Shown here in pieces: positions 49,932-62,230 of a stretch of DNA of 64,000 nt. Position 1 is the first letter of the stretch. Each line of letters begins with the position of its first letter. Position numbers and translations under genes: made by a program. The notes below the pieces were generated by a model. The model was given only the letters and a program-made list of their open reading frames with translations, did not search any database and was not told where the DNA came from. Origin of the DNA: Thalassotalea sediminis (lineage in GTDB: Bacteria > Pseudomonadota > Gammaproteobacteria > Enterobacterales > Alteromonadaceae); the NCBI RefSeq assembly GCF_030295915.1, contig NZ_AP027361.1:2108001-2172000 (forward strand), in the 5' to 3' direction.

Positions 49932-51344
49932 TTAGCTATTAGCTTTTCGTTCTTCAATAACCGCTAATGCCATATCAATTCTAGCGAGAACTTTATCCTG
50001 TGGTAAAAGCGCAAGGGTAATGTCTAATGATGGCGAATTACCTGCGCCAGTAGCCGCAACGCGCAGTGGCATGCCCACTTTCCCCATACCAAGCTCTAAT
50101 GCTTCAGCAGTATCGTTAATGGCTTTATGAATATTGTCTGCTTGCCACTCAGTTAAGCCTGCAAGTTTCTCTTTAACGACTTGTAATGGCTGCTCTGCAA
50201 CCGGTCGTAAATGTTTCTTCGCAGCTTTAGCATCAAACTCTGTGAAATCTTGGTAGAAATAACGCGATATTTCTGCCATTTCTTTCAACGTTTTAACACG
50301 ATCTGCCTGTACTTTCACAATATCACTTAATGCCGGGCCGTTATCAGTATCAATATTCTGATCATGCATATGCCATGCGAGATGTTTTGCAACATATTCA
50401 GGATCTAAAGACTTAATATAATGTTGATTTACCCAAATGAGTTTCTCAGTATTAAAGGCTGATGGTGCTCTGTTACAGCCGGTTAAATCAAATAACTCAA
50501 TCATTTCTTCTCGTGAAAAGATTTCTTGGTCACCGTGTGACCAACCCAAGCGAACTAAATAGTTAAGTAATGCTTCAGGTAAATAACCATCATCTCGATA
50601 TTGCATGACAGAAACGGCGCCATGACGTTTAGATAAACGTTTACCGTCATCACCTAATATCATAGGAATGTGAGCATATTCTGGTAATGGCGCACCTAGC
50701 GCTTTAAGTATATTAATTTGACGCGGCGTATTGTTCACATGATCATCACCACGCACTACATGTGTAACGCCCATATCCCAATCATCAACCACAACAGTCA
50801 AATTATAAGTTGGTGAACCATCAGAACGAGCAATAATTAGGTCATCAAGCTCTTCATTTGAAATTACAATTTCACCTTTCACTAGATCATTAATAACAAC
50901 ATTGCCATCTAATGGATTTTTAAAACGAATTACATATGGTTTACTATCTGGGTAATCTGTTTTATCACGCCACATACCGTTGTACTTTTCTTTTTCACCT
51001 TTAGCACGAGCTTCTTCACGCATTGCTTCAACTTCTTCTGCTGTTGAATAACAACGGTATGCATTACCTGATGCTATCAGCTGTTGAATGACTTCTTTAT
51101 AACGATCAAAGCGTTCTGTTTGAAAATATGGGCCTTTGGTCCAAGATAAATTGAGCCAATTCATTCCGTCCATAATGGCATCAACAGAAGCTTGTGTAGA
51201 ACGCTCTAAATCAGTATCTTCAATACGAAGTATAAAATCACCACCATTCTTTTGCGCATACAACCAACTATATAGCGCAGTTCGTGCACCGCCAACATGT
51301 AAGTACCCAGTTGGGCTTGGTGCAAATCGAGTTGTTAAGCTCAT
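49932..51344 (-). CDS. gltX: glutamyl-tRNA synthetase
   Basis: Charges tRNA-Glu. 470 residues, class I synthetase: the HIGH-type motif lies in [16 protein letters not shown] at residue 9 and the KMSKS-type motif in [13 protein letters not shown] near 239; the anticodon-binding domain follows. Promoter and tRNA-Val genes lie 200-250 bp upstream on the other strand, the same gltX / tRNA-Val neighbourhood that occurs in E. coli (gltX next to valU), although the array here differs. Confidence 0.96.
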   Translation of the reverse strand: MSLTTRFAPSPTGYLHVGGARTALYSWLYAQKNGGDFILRIEDTDLERSTQASVDAIMDGMNWLNLSWTKGPYFQTERFDRYKEVIQQLIASGNAYRCYSTAEEVEAMREEARAKGEKEKYNGMWRDKTDYPDSKPYVIRFKNPLDGNVVINDLVKGEIVISNEELDDLIIARSDGSPTYNLTVVVDDWDMGVTHVVRGDDHVNNTPRQINILKALGAPLPEYAHIPMILGDDGKRLSKRHGAVSVMQYRDDGYLPEALLNYLVRLGWSHGDQEIFSREEMIELFDLTGCNRAPSAFNTEKLIWVNQHYIKSLDPEYVAKHLAWHMHDQNIDTDNGPALSDIVKVQADRVKTLKEMAEISRYFYQDFTEFDAKAAKKHLRPVAEQPLQVVKEKLAGLTEWQADNIHKAINDTAEALELGMGKVGMPLRVAATGAGNSPSLDITLALLPQDKVLARIDMALAVIEERKANS

Positions 51345-51546
51345 ATAATTCTCACTAAAACTGATAAAGGTTTGACGGTTACAAAACCGTCTTTAGATTT
51401 TGACGTTATTTTAACAGGCAATTTCTTTTGATAACACCTTTACAAGCAGTTGCTAGCGAAAAAGACGATATTTCACTCACTCTGCTGAAATATTCTGCAC
51501 TTGATTCAAATTTATGAAAAAAGTTAAAAAATTTCTCTCGATTGTA

Positions 51547-51574
51547 TTGACAGTAAATTCGAACTACCTATAAT
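51547..51574 (+). promoter_or_regulatory. consensus promoter of the tRNA-Val array
   Basis: TTGACA (51547-51552), 16-bp spacer, TATAAT (51569-51574): both hexamers match consensus exactly. The following ACGCCCCC is a GC-rich discriminator as expected for stringently controlled stable-RNA promoters. Confidence 0.92.
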
Positions 51575-51590
51575 ACGCCCCCACAGAGAC

Positions 51591-51666
51591 GGACGGTTAG
51601 CTCAGTTGGGAGAGCACCGCCCTTACAAGGCGGGGGTCACTGGTTCAAGCCCAGTACCGTCCACCA
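51591..51666 (+). tRNA. tRNA-Val (anticodon TAC), copy 1
   Basis: 76 nt, CCA encoded. Acceptor GGACGGT/ACCGTCC, D arm GCTC/GAGC, anticodon arm CCGCC-CTTACAA-GGCGG (anticodon TAC), T arm ACTGG-TTCAAGC-CCAGT. It differs from copies 2 and 3 at one acceptor pair (G-C here, A-T there), a compensatory change. Confidence 0.97.
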
Positions 51667-51706
51667 CTTCTGAATAGCAAGTGGACGTTTCTGAAAGATA
51701 TAATAC

Positions 51707-51782
51707 GGACGATTAGCTCAGTTGGGAGAGCACCGCCCTTACAAGGCGGGGGTCACTGGTTCAAGCCCAGTATCGTCCACCA
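51707..51782 (+). tRNA. tRNA-Val (anticodon TAC), copy 2
   Basis: 76 nt with encoded CCA, identical to copy 3. Acceptor GGACGAT/ATCGTCC; anticodon loop CTTACAA. Begins 116 bp after copy 1 and exactly 100 bp before copy 3. Confidence 0.97.
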
Positions 51783-51806
51783 CTTTATTATATTTTGTTC
51801 TTAAAT

Positions 51807-51882
51807 GGACGATTAGCTCAGTTGGGAGAGCACCGCCCTTACAAGGCGGGGGTCACTGGTTCAAGCCCAGTATCGTCCACCA
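51807..51882 (+). tRNA. tRNA-Val (anticodon TAC), copy 3
   Basis: 76 nt with encoded CCA, identical to copy 2. Its CCA end at 51882 starts the 100-bp register of the degenerate repeat units that follow. Confidence 0.97.
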
Positions 51883-52481
51883 ATCTTTTGTTTATATAAT
51901 CAATTGAATACTATGGTGTAAGCACCTTCTACTCTTTACTACCCGCGCCGAGTCATTAGTTCAAGCCCAGTATCGTCCACCAATCTTTTGTTTATATAAT
52001 CAATTGAATACTATGGTGTAAGCACCTTCTACTCTTTACTACCCGCGCCGAGTCATTAGTTCAAGCCCAGTATCGTCCACCAACCTTTTGTTAATATAAT
52101 CAATTGAATACTATGGTGTAAGCACCTTCTACTCTTTACCACCCGCGCCGAGTCATTAGTTCAAGCCCAATATCGTCCACCAATCTTTTGTTTATATAAT
52201 CAATTGAATACTATGGTGTAAGCACCTTCTACTCTTTACCACCCGCGCCGAGTCATTAGTTCAAGCCCAATATCGTCCACCAATCTTTTGTTTATATAAT
52301 CAATTGAATACTATGGTGTAAGCACCTTCTACTCTTTACCACCCGCGCCGAGTCATTAGTTCAAGCCCAGTATCGTCCACCAATCTTTTGTTTATTTAAT
52401 TAATTGAATACTACGGTCTAAGCACCTTATACTCTAACTACATAGGCAGAATCACTGGTTCAAGCCTTATATCGTCCACCA
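51883..52481 (+). repeat. tandem array of six units derived from the tRNA-Val 3' end
   Basis: Units 51883-51982, 51983-52082, 52083-52182, 52183-52282 and 52283-52382 are each 100 bp and differ at no more than about four positions; unit 52383-52481 is 99 bp and more diverged. Every unit ends with the tRNA-Val T loop, acceptor strand and CCA (TTCAAGCCCA, G/A, TATCGTCCACCA), and the CCA ends continue the 100-bp spacing of tRNA copies 2 and 3. The upstream part keeps AAGCACC but lacks a foldable D arm, anticodon arm or 5' acceptor strand. The T stem is also broken (ATTAG instead of ACTGG in units 1-5; CTTAT in unit 6), so these are not functional tRNAs. The architecture recalls the tyrT repeats of E. 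coli, which carry a tRNA-Tyr 3' end and yield rtT RNA. Confidence 0.95.
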
Positions 52482-52556
52482 ATCTCTTGTTGATAAAGTC
52501 ATAAGATAAATATTTTTTAAGATAAAAGGATTAAGAAAATAACTAAGAACAAATCA

Positions 52557-53270
52557 TTGAACTCGCAACGCCTAGACAAACGCGTATCGCTTGAGCTCGA
52601 TATTAATAAAAAAAAAGTAAAATACCTGCTAGCGAAGCAGTTAATTACTGTTAATGGTAAAGTGATCAAAGACGCTGATTTAATCGTAAATCGCTTTTCC
52701 AAAATAACCATTGAAGAAAACACATTGCCATATGATTGTCCGTGCTATTTAATGTTAAATAAACCAAAAGGCGTTGTATCGGCAACAAAAGATGACAAGC
52801 ACCGAACAGTTATTGATCTTATAGATCACCCTAAACGTGAAGACTTACATATTGTCGGCCGATTAGATCTTAATAGCTCAGGACTAGTATTGTTAACGAA
52901 TGATAGTCAATGGTCTGAATCGATCACTAACCCATTATCTAAAGTCGAGAAGCACTACATAGTAACCGTAGAAAAGCCCATAACGTCAGATTATATTAAT
53001 GCTTTTGCCAACGGCATCTATTTTCAATTTGAAGATATTGTTACATTGCCTGTAACATTGACAATAATATCGTCACATAAAGCACTCGTCATTTTAAATG
53101 AAGGTAAGTACCATCAAATAAAAAGAATGTTTGGTCGCTTTAAAAATAAGGTCTTATCAATCCATAGAATAAGCGTAGGCAACATTGCGCTTGATACTCA
53201 ACTCGGAATTGGTAAATGGAGAATTTTAACCGACGAAGAAATAAACAACGTCAAAAAAAAGGCCTTTTAA
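52557..53270 (+). CDS. rsuA: 16S rRNA pseudouridine synthase, RsuA family
   Basis: RsuA makes pseudouridine 516 in 16S rRNA. About 237 residues: N-terminal S4-like domain (QRLDKRVSLELDINKKKVK), then LMLNKPKGVVSATKDD, the catalytic Asp in GRLDLNSSGLVLLTND, and EGKYHQIKRMFGRF. The start is uncertain: the TTG at 52557 fits the usual N-terminus, but the only AAGGA is 27 bases upstream; in-frame ATT/ATA codons at 52530 and 52539 are other options. It lies directly behind the tRNA-Val repeats and may be transcribed with them. Confidence 0.88.
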   Translation: MNSQRLDKRVSLELDINKKKVKYLLAKQLITVNGKVIKDADLIVNRFSKITIEENTLPYDCPCYLMLNKPKGVVSATKDDKHRTVIDLIDHPKREDLHIVGRLDLNSSGLVLLTNDSQWSESITNPLSKVEKHYIVTVEKPITSDYINAFANGIYFQFEDIVTLPVTLTIISSHKALVILNEGKYHQIKRMFGRFKNKVLSIHRISVGNIALDTQLGIGKWRILTDEEINNVKKKAF

Positions 53271-53386
53271 TAGATAATTTCTAGGATTAAAGATTGACCA
53301 CCAGAGAATTTATCAGTACATTACATCAAAACTATACGAAGTAAATCGTAATATTCTCCATAATTGCGATTAGAATAAGGGTTAAC

Positions 53387-53794
53387 ATGAGTAGAAGAAG
53401 ACACGTAGAAGAAACCAACGAAAGCGATGTAGATATGACGCCAATGTTGGATATTGTATTTATATTATTAATATTCTTTATCGTAACAACGTCTTTTGTC
53501 CGCGAAGAAGGTATTTTGGTTAATAGACCAAAAGCACAAAATAATCCTCCTAATAACGCCTCTCCAACTGTAGTGGTGCAGATTAGCGAAAGTGGACAAG
53601 TTAAGTTCAATGGTAAAGCGGTTGATATTGAAAGACTAGCGGCACGTATAGAAAGCTTTTTAGCTGAAAACCAAACTAATAGCGCAGTTATTATTCCAGA
53701 ATATGACACAGCACACGACAAAGTAGTACAAGTGATGGATCAGGTAAAGCTATTTGATCAACTAGTCATATCAATTGGTAAATCGAAGTCTTAA
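53387..53794 (+). CDS. ExbD/TolR family protein (first of two)
   Basis: 135 residues: short basic cytoplasmic N-terminus (MSRRRHVEETNESDVDMTPM), one transmembrane helix with the conserved Asp (MLDIVFILLIFFIVTTSF) and a periplasmic domain. ExbD works with ExbB and TonB to energise outer-membrane receptors. No exbB or tonB is in the window, and this gene is followed by its own terminator. Similar in length and sequence to the copy at 54025. Confidence 0.9.
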   Translation: MSRRRHVEETNESDVDMTPMLDIVFILLIFFIVTTSFVREEGILVNRPKAQNNPPNNASPTVVVQISESGQVKFNGKAVDIERLAARIESFLAENQTNSAVIIPEYDTAHDKVVQVMDQVKLFDQLVISIGKSKS

Positions 53795-53815
53795 CGACTT
53801 AACAATTATGTAAAC

Positions 53816-53844
53816 AAAAAGCCAAGCTCTGTCTTGGCTTTTTT
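53816..53844 (+). terminator. terminator after the first exbD-like gene
   Basis: AAAAAGCCAAG-CTCTGT-CTTGGCTTTTTT: 6-bp GC-containing stem extended by A-T pairs and followed by T6, 22 bp past the stop. Confidence 0.92.
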
Positions 53845-54024
53845 ATTGCCCCAAAATTACGGTTAAAGCTATTTAATTGTTTAGCCTACTTCCATTATTA
53901 CTGTCTATACTTATAAAGACATCTTAAACATTGATTTAAAGCAATACAAAAGGCTCACACGCCTTTGCAAGCTTGTAATGAGTTAAGCCTGATTTAGAAA
54001 ATAACTAGCAAGGCAGGTGCTGTC

Positions 54025-54441
54025 ATGCGAAGACGAAACATGGTGCAACTATCAGAAAAAGATGCGTCTGTTGATATGACGCCAATGCTCGACATTATCT
54101 TTATTCTTTTAATATTCTTTATCGTCACAACCTCGTTTGCGAAATCTCAAGGTTTTTTAATCAACAAATCTGAAAACAATAAGGCGAGTAGTGCTCCATC
54201 TGATAACATTATGATCCACATTGATGAAAATAATATTCTCTATTTCAACACTAAACCTGTTGATATAGAGAGGTTAACAGCTCGTGTAGAAAATTTTGTC
54301 GCAAATCATGCTACTGAAAATATCATTTTTCTCCCGCATAAAGAAACAAATTATCAACGTGTAGTGACAGTGCTCGATGAACTACAACAATTTAAACGTT
54401 TAAAAATATCAATAGGCTTGTACAAGCAACAGAGTAAATAA
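54025..54441 (+). CDS. ExbD/TolR family protein (second of two)
   Basis: 138 residues with the same plan as the first copy: basic start (MRRRNMVQL), VDMTPMLDIIFILLIFFIV with the essential Asp, then a periplasmic domain with the shared VDIERLTARVENF segment. The N-terminal half is nearly identical to the first copy while the periplasmic half is diverged, which suggests different partners. It has its own upstream region after a terminator, so the paralogues are separately transcribed. No exbB nearby. Confidence 0.9.
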   Translation: MRRRNMVQLSEKDASVDMTPMLDIIFILLIFFIVTTSFAKSQGFLINKSENNKASSAPSDNIMIHIDENNILYFNTKPVDIERLTARVENFVANHATENIIFLPHKETNYQRVVTVLDELQQFKRLKISIGLYKQQSK

Positions 54442-54803
54442 CAACAGATTTAGTTTTAACTAATTAAGAAATACTCAATCACATATTTATTCTACAATAA
54501 ATTTTTTGTTGTTTTTAAGTAACATTCATTGTTCTTTTGCATCAATTGAATATCAAGAGGAATTTTCCTAATCTCTCATTTTAGCCATTATCCAAACGTT
54601 AGTGATACTTACTTGAAATACATAGATGCATGAAGTCGTGGCGACTGCTGTTATTGCCATTAACCTACGACAACCTGAAATATTAATATATTGGAGTTTT
54701 TGAGGATTTCGCCCTAACTGAACGTCTATGATAACTATTCTTGTATAATAAGATATTAGACCAAGTACCCCCTTATCATTGTTTATTTTAACACCTATAA
54801 CGC
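54442..54803. other. gap with no gene seen between exbD2 and the rRNA operon tail
   Basis: About 360 bp, AT-rich for the first 150 bp, then mixed. I found no convincing reading frame, RNA gene or terminator for exbD2. It ends at the second rRNA-operon terminator. Confidence 0.6.
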
Positions 54804-54832
54804 AAAAAACCCGCAGCTTTCGCTACGGGTTT
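54804..54832 (-). terminator. second terminator of the rRNA operon tail
   Basis: Minus-strand stem AAACCCGTAGC / GCTGCGGGTTT with one mismatch and a GAAA loop, followed by TTTTTT on that strand. Lies directly after the structured element at 54850-54960. Confidence 0.88.
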
Positions 54833-54849
54833 CTTTTAATAGAAGCTTG

Positions 54850-54960
54850 ATTCAGGCCCGCGAACTCGCAGAGCTCATTCGGTAAAAAGCGGCCAACATG
54901 AAACTGTTCATGTTGTCAGTCAACCCTTTTTACCCTACTCCTGTGAGAGTACTCCTGAAT
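54850..54960 (-). ncRNA. candidate structured RNA in a second 5S slot
   Basis: 111 nt closed by a 7-bp helix (ATTCAGG 54850-54856 with CCTGAAT 54954-54960). Inside are a 9-bp helix GGTAAAAAG (54881-54889) with CTTTTTACC (54926-54934) and a hairpin CAACATGAA-ACTG-TTCATGTTG (54894-54915). On the minus strand it follows 5S and its terminator, ends with ATCAAGCTTCTATT exactly like the 5S 3' flank (14 identical bases at 54838-54851 and 55005-55018), and then meets its own terminator. It has no 5S consensus core. I do not recognise a known RNA family; a heavily degraded 5S copy is the alternative. Confidence 0.5.
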
Positions 54961-54969
54961 TTTTGACAT

Positions 54970-54998
54970 AAAAAAGGCCGCCTAAATAGGCGGCCTTT
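54970..54998 (-). terminator. rRNA operon terminator behind 5S
   Basis: Minus-strand stem AAAGGCCGCCT / AGGCGGCCTTT with a 4-base loop and a T-run. Strong GC-rich hairpin 13 bp after the 5S 3' end. Confidence 0.94.
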
Positions 54999-55011
54999 CT
55001 TTGGAATAGAA

Positions 55012-55128
55012 GCTTGATGATGTCCTACTCTCACATGGGAACTCCCACACTACCATCGGCGCTATTGCATTTCACTACTGAGTTCGGCATGGGATCAGGT
55101 GGTTCTACAATGCTATTGTCATCAAGCA
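55012..55128 (-). rRNA. rrf: 5S ribosomal RNA
   Basis: The core CCACCTGATCCCATGCCGAACTC appears on the minus strand (quoted in parts: CCACCTGATCCC, then ATGCCGAACTCAG), as do GCGCCGATGGTAGTGTGGG and GAGAGTAGGACA. The closing helix is GCTTGATGA/TCATCAAGC at the two ends. About 117 nt; exact ends may differ by one or two bases. Confidence 0.96.
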
Positions 55129-55254
55129 TAAACTTTTATTGTCTACTTTCGTAAACACAATCTCGGAAATCTAATATTTATATTTTCTAATTCAATGCAC
55201 AGTACGTGAATATACTTGTCAAACATCATACAACAAAACCACTTGGGTGTTGTA

Positions 55255-58135
<2,881 letters not shown>

Positions 58136-58517
58136 TACAACCCTAAGTAGTCTTAAGTCACACTGAGACAAACCAGTGTGTAAATGTATGTCTGACATTT
58201 TCACGTACTATAAATAGCACTTGAATTAGAATTCACTTAACAACGCGCGACACGTTATTAAGGGTTTTAAACATAAAACTTTATGTTTAAGGGATATAAA
58301 TATCAGCTTTCCAGATTGTTAAAGAAGTAGTAATCAACACACATTCGGTTAAAAACTTGGTTAAAAAAACCAAATTGAAAATCACTAAAAAGTAACCTTT
58401 AATTTGGTCTTTCGTTCTTTATGAAGAAGTAAAATCAATTTCAGTTAAGCAAGGCACTTTAAAGCGATGTTTGCATCTGCAAATGAGCTTTGAAGTAACG
58501 AAGCATAACGCAAAATT
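58136..58517 (-). other. spacer between tRNA-Ile and 23S
   Basis: About 380 bp of spacer. It contains the boxA copy at 58314-58327 and the 5' half of the 23S processing stem next to 58135. No further gene seen. Confidence 0.8.
58314..58327 (-). promoter_or_regulatory. spacer boxA antitermination element
   Basis: CTTCTTTAACAATC on the minus strand matches the boxA consensus (TGCTCTTTAACA) in its core CTTTAACA. A second copy lies in the 16S leader. Confidence 0.75.
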
Positions 58518-58594
<77 letters not shown>

Positions 58595-58622
58595 ATTTCA
58601 CGTCCCTTCACTAGGTAAAAAG

Positions 58623-58698
58623 TGGTGGAGCTAAGCAGGATCGAACTGCTGACCTCCTGCGTGCAAGGCAGGCGCTCTCCCAGCTGAGCTATAGCCCC
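58623..58698 (-). tRNA. tRNA-Ala (anticodon TGC)
   Basis: 76 nt with encoded CCA; acceptor GGGGCTA/TAGCTCC with one G-T pair, anticodon loop CTTGCAC in CCTGC/GCAGG. Precedes tRNA-Ile in transcription order, i.e. 16S, Ala, Ile, 23S; the order is reversed relative to E. coli rrnA/D/H (Ile then Ala). Confidence 0.96.
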
Positions 58699-58786
58699 TT
58701 TTAGACTTAGTCAGGGTGACTTCTTCTATATTCGTTATCTATGCAATTTGTGTGAACACTCAACAATAATCTGTCTTACTTCAAGA

Positions 58787-60329
<1,543 letters not shown>

Positions 60330-60520
60330 AAAAATCGTTTGTGCATCCGAAGATGCTGCTCAATGAATTCTGTACATCTTTTTGACTTACTTTAAAAAGT
60401 TAGACAAAAAGTAAAAACTTAAATAAGTTTTTGTATGAACATTCACTAAGACATTTTTGTAACCTAAGTTACTGGTAAAACATCATCACTGTGAGTGCCC
60501 ACACAAATTGCATGATAACT

Positions 60521-60533
60521 AATTGTTAAAGAA
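60521..60533 (-). promoter_or_regulatory. leader boxA antitermination element
   Basis: AGTTCTTTAACAATT on the minus strand (near 60520-60534) matches the boxA core, 190 bp before 16S. Confidence 0.8.
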
Positions 60534-60611
60534 CTATTCTTTCGAATAAATTGATAAGTCACATTCGCTTGTCAATCTTGCTTGTGGCCGTTGCCTCAAG
60601 CGAGGATGCGC

Positions 60612-60639
60612 ATTCTACGCAACCCAGTTTTGATGTCAA
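60612..60639 (-). promoter_or_regulatory. rRNA promoter, proximal
   Basis: Minus strand TTGACA (60634-60639), 16-bp spacer, TAGAAT (60612-60617), followed by GCGCATCC. The upstream stretch is almost pure A/T, as in UP elements. Confidence 0.9.
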
Positions 60640-60758
60640 CCTTTTTATTAAAAAATTTTAATTTATTTTTTAATGTTTGGTGATGTGTTTTATGTCGCTT
60701 TCGCTTCACTAAACTTATCAAAACAGCTTCTTGGCTTGTCCCCGAGAAGTGGATGCGC

Positions 60759-60786
60759 ATTTTAGGGATTTTTGCACCTACGTCAA
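60759..60786 (-). promoter_or_regulatory. rRNA promoter, distal
   Basis: Minus strand TTGACG (60781-60786), 16-bp spacer, TAAAAT (60759-60764), followed by the same GCGCATCC discriminator as the proximal promoter. Confidence 0.85.
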
Positions 60787-60841
60787 CAACTATTTTCATA
60801 TAATTAAAAAAAAACGTTCATTCGGTTAATTATCATCCAAT

Positions 60842-61378
60842 TTAGTCAATAAACGCGCTCGCTTGACCTATATTACTTATTCGATGAGCTGTTATCTGTT
60901 GGTAATCGTCATAATGACTAGCAACAAGGATACGATTATGAATACCAGCAGATTCTGCAGCTTGCATGTCGGAAATTTTATCACCAATGAAGACGCTTTG
61001 CTTTAAGTTAATATTATGTGCTTTTGCAGCATTAAGTATCATACCCGGCTTTGGTTTGCGGCATTCACACGCTTTCAGATACTGTCCTTTACCTTTAGTT
61101 GGGTGATGAGGGCAAAAATACACATCTGTTATAGAACAATGATGTTGGCTAAATTCAGTTTTCATCCATTGCGTTAAAGCGTGGAAATCTGACTCGCTAT
61201 ACTTCCCTCTCGCAATACCAGATTGGTTGGTGATCACAATAAGCAGATATCCTAATTTAGCTGCATGTTGGCAAAGCTCAAAGATACCTTCTGCAAACTC
61301 GAAGTCTTGCTGTTGATAAACATAACCGTGGTCAATATTAATAATACCGTCACGATCTAAAAATAACGCTTTATTCAT
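60842..61378 (-). CDS. gmhB: D-glycero-beta-D-manno-heptose 1,7-bisphosphate 7-phosphatase
   Basis: HAD-family phosphatase of ADP-heptose synthesis for the lipopolysaccharide core. 178 residues: the nucleophile motif FLDRDGIIN at residue 5, VITNQSGIARG, the zinc loop CPHHPTKGKG...CECRKPKPGM near 107-130, and FIGDKISDMQAAESAG. Adjacent to an rRNA operon, the same neighbourhood as yaeD/rrnH in E. coli. About 80 bp after the stop the rRNA promoters begin, so gmhB transcripts run into the rRNA leader. Confidence 0.94.
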   Translation of the reverse strand: MNKALFLDRDGIINIDHGYVYQQQDFEFAEGIFELCQHAAKLGYLLIVITNQSGIARGKYSESDFHALTQWMKTEFSQHHCSITDVYFCPHHPTKGKGQYLKACECRKPKPGMILNAAKAHNINLKQSVFIGDKISDMQAAESAGIHNRILVASHYDDYQQITAHRISNIGQASAFID

Positions 61379-61418
61379 ACTTTACCTAGAAAACTCTATT
61401 TTTTAAAAGCTTAGAGGA

Positions 61419-61443
61419 AAAAAGCGAGTAAAACTCGCTTTTT
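61419..61443. terminator. terminator between the SDR gene and gmhB
   Basis: AAAAAGCGAGT-AAA-ACTCGCTTTTT, A/T tracts on both sides. On the minus strand it ends the SDR transcript before gmhB. Confidence 0.9.
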
Positions 61444-61460
61444 ATCCAATTATCTCTTGA

Positions 61461-62222
61461 TTACATCGACAAGCCGCCATCTATTTCAACAACTCTGCCA
61501 GTAAAGAATTCATTTTCAAAGATATACTTTACGGTATGAGCGATTTCATCGGCTTCACCTAAGCGACCTACAGGTTTCATTTTTTCTAGACGTTCACGCA
61601 TTTCTGGTTTCATCGCATCAGTCATTGCTGTGCGAATTACACCAGGAGCAATGGCACCAACACGTATACCATAGCGACCTAACTCTCTAGCCCAACATAC
61701 CGTCATAGCAACAACACCTGCTTTTGACGCTGCGTAATTCGTCTGCCCCATGTTGCCATTTCGAGCAATTGACGACATATTAATAATTACACCCTTACGC
61801 TCATTTTTTACCATATGCGCAGCTGCTTCACGACCACACAGAAATACCCCAGTTAAATTAACGTCAATGACTGATTGGAATTGCTCTAAAGACATTTTCT
61901 TAACAATTTCACCATCTTTAGCTTTTAATAACATGCCGTCTCGCAAAATGCCTGCGTTATTAATAAGGCCATCAAAACCATTAAAATCGTTATTAATTTG
62001 ATTAAACGTTTGTTCAACTTCCGTTTCATTAGTCACATTTGCTAAATAATACTTGGCTGAAGATCCTGCAGCTTCTATCAATGTAACCGTTTCTTTTAAC
62101 AACTCTTCATTTAGGTCAATTAACGCGAGTTTAGCGCCACTTGATGCTAAATTAACCGCCATTGCACGGCCTAAACCTTGCCCACCGCCGGTAATGACAA
62201 TGACTTTATCTTGAATATTCAT
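61461..62222 (-). CDS. short-chain dehydrogenase/reductase, FabG-like
   Basis: NAD(P)-dependent oxidoreductase, 253 residues. TGGGQGLGRA at residue 11 binds the cofactor, NNAG near 90, the catalytic Ser in INMSS, and YAASKAG near 163; the C-terminus FTGRVVEIDGGLSM is FabG-like. It lies 8 bp after acuI, near the IcmF-type mutase gene, so a role in acyl-CoA metabolism (hydroxyacyl-CoA or similar) is likelier than core fatty-acid synthesis. Exact substrate unknown. Confidence 0.88.
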   Translation of the reverse strand: MNIQDKVIVITGGGQGLGRAMAVNLASSGAKLALIDLNEELLKETVTLIEAAGSSAKYYLANVTNETEVEQTFNQINNDFNGFDGLINNAGILRDGMLLKAKDGEIVKKMSLEQFQSVIDVNLTGVFLCGREAAAHMVKNERKGVIINMSSIARNGNMGQTNYAASKAGVVAMTVCWARELGRYGIRVGAIAPGVIRTAMTDAMKPEMRERLEKMKPVGRLGEADEIAHTVKYIFENEFFTGRVVEIDGGLSM

Positions 62223-62230
62223 AATTTCCT

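Larger units (their letters stand above)
60330..60841 (-). other. rRNA operon leader and promoter region
   Basis: 512 bp between gmhB and 16S without a gene. It holds two tandem promoters, an AT-rich upstream region consistent with an UP element (about 60640-60680), boxA at 60521-60533, and the 16S leader. Confidence 0.85.

Noticed and set aside
51722..51907. 61-residue open frame over tRNA-Val copies 2 and 3
   Set aside because: It is a translation of tRNA genes and has no ribosome binding site.
51883..52481. CRISPR array
   Set aside because: The repeats are contiguous 100-bp units with no unique spacers and no cas genes nearby.
60596..60799. 67-residue frame upstream of 16S
   Set aside because: It covers the tandem rRNA promoters, is Lys/Arg-rich by composition and has no family.
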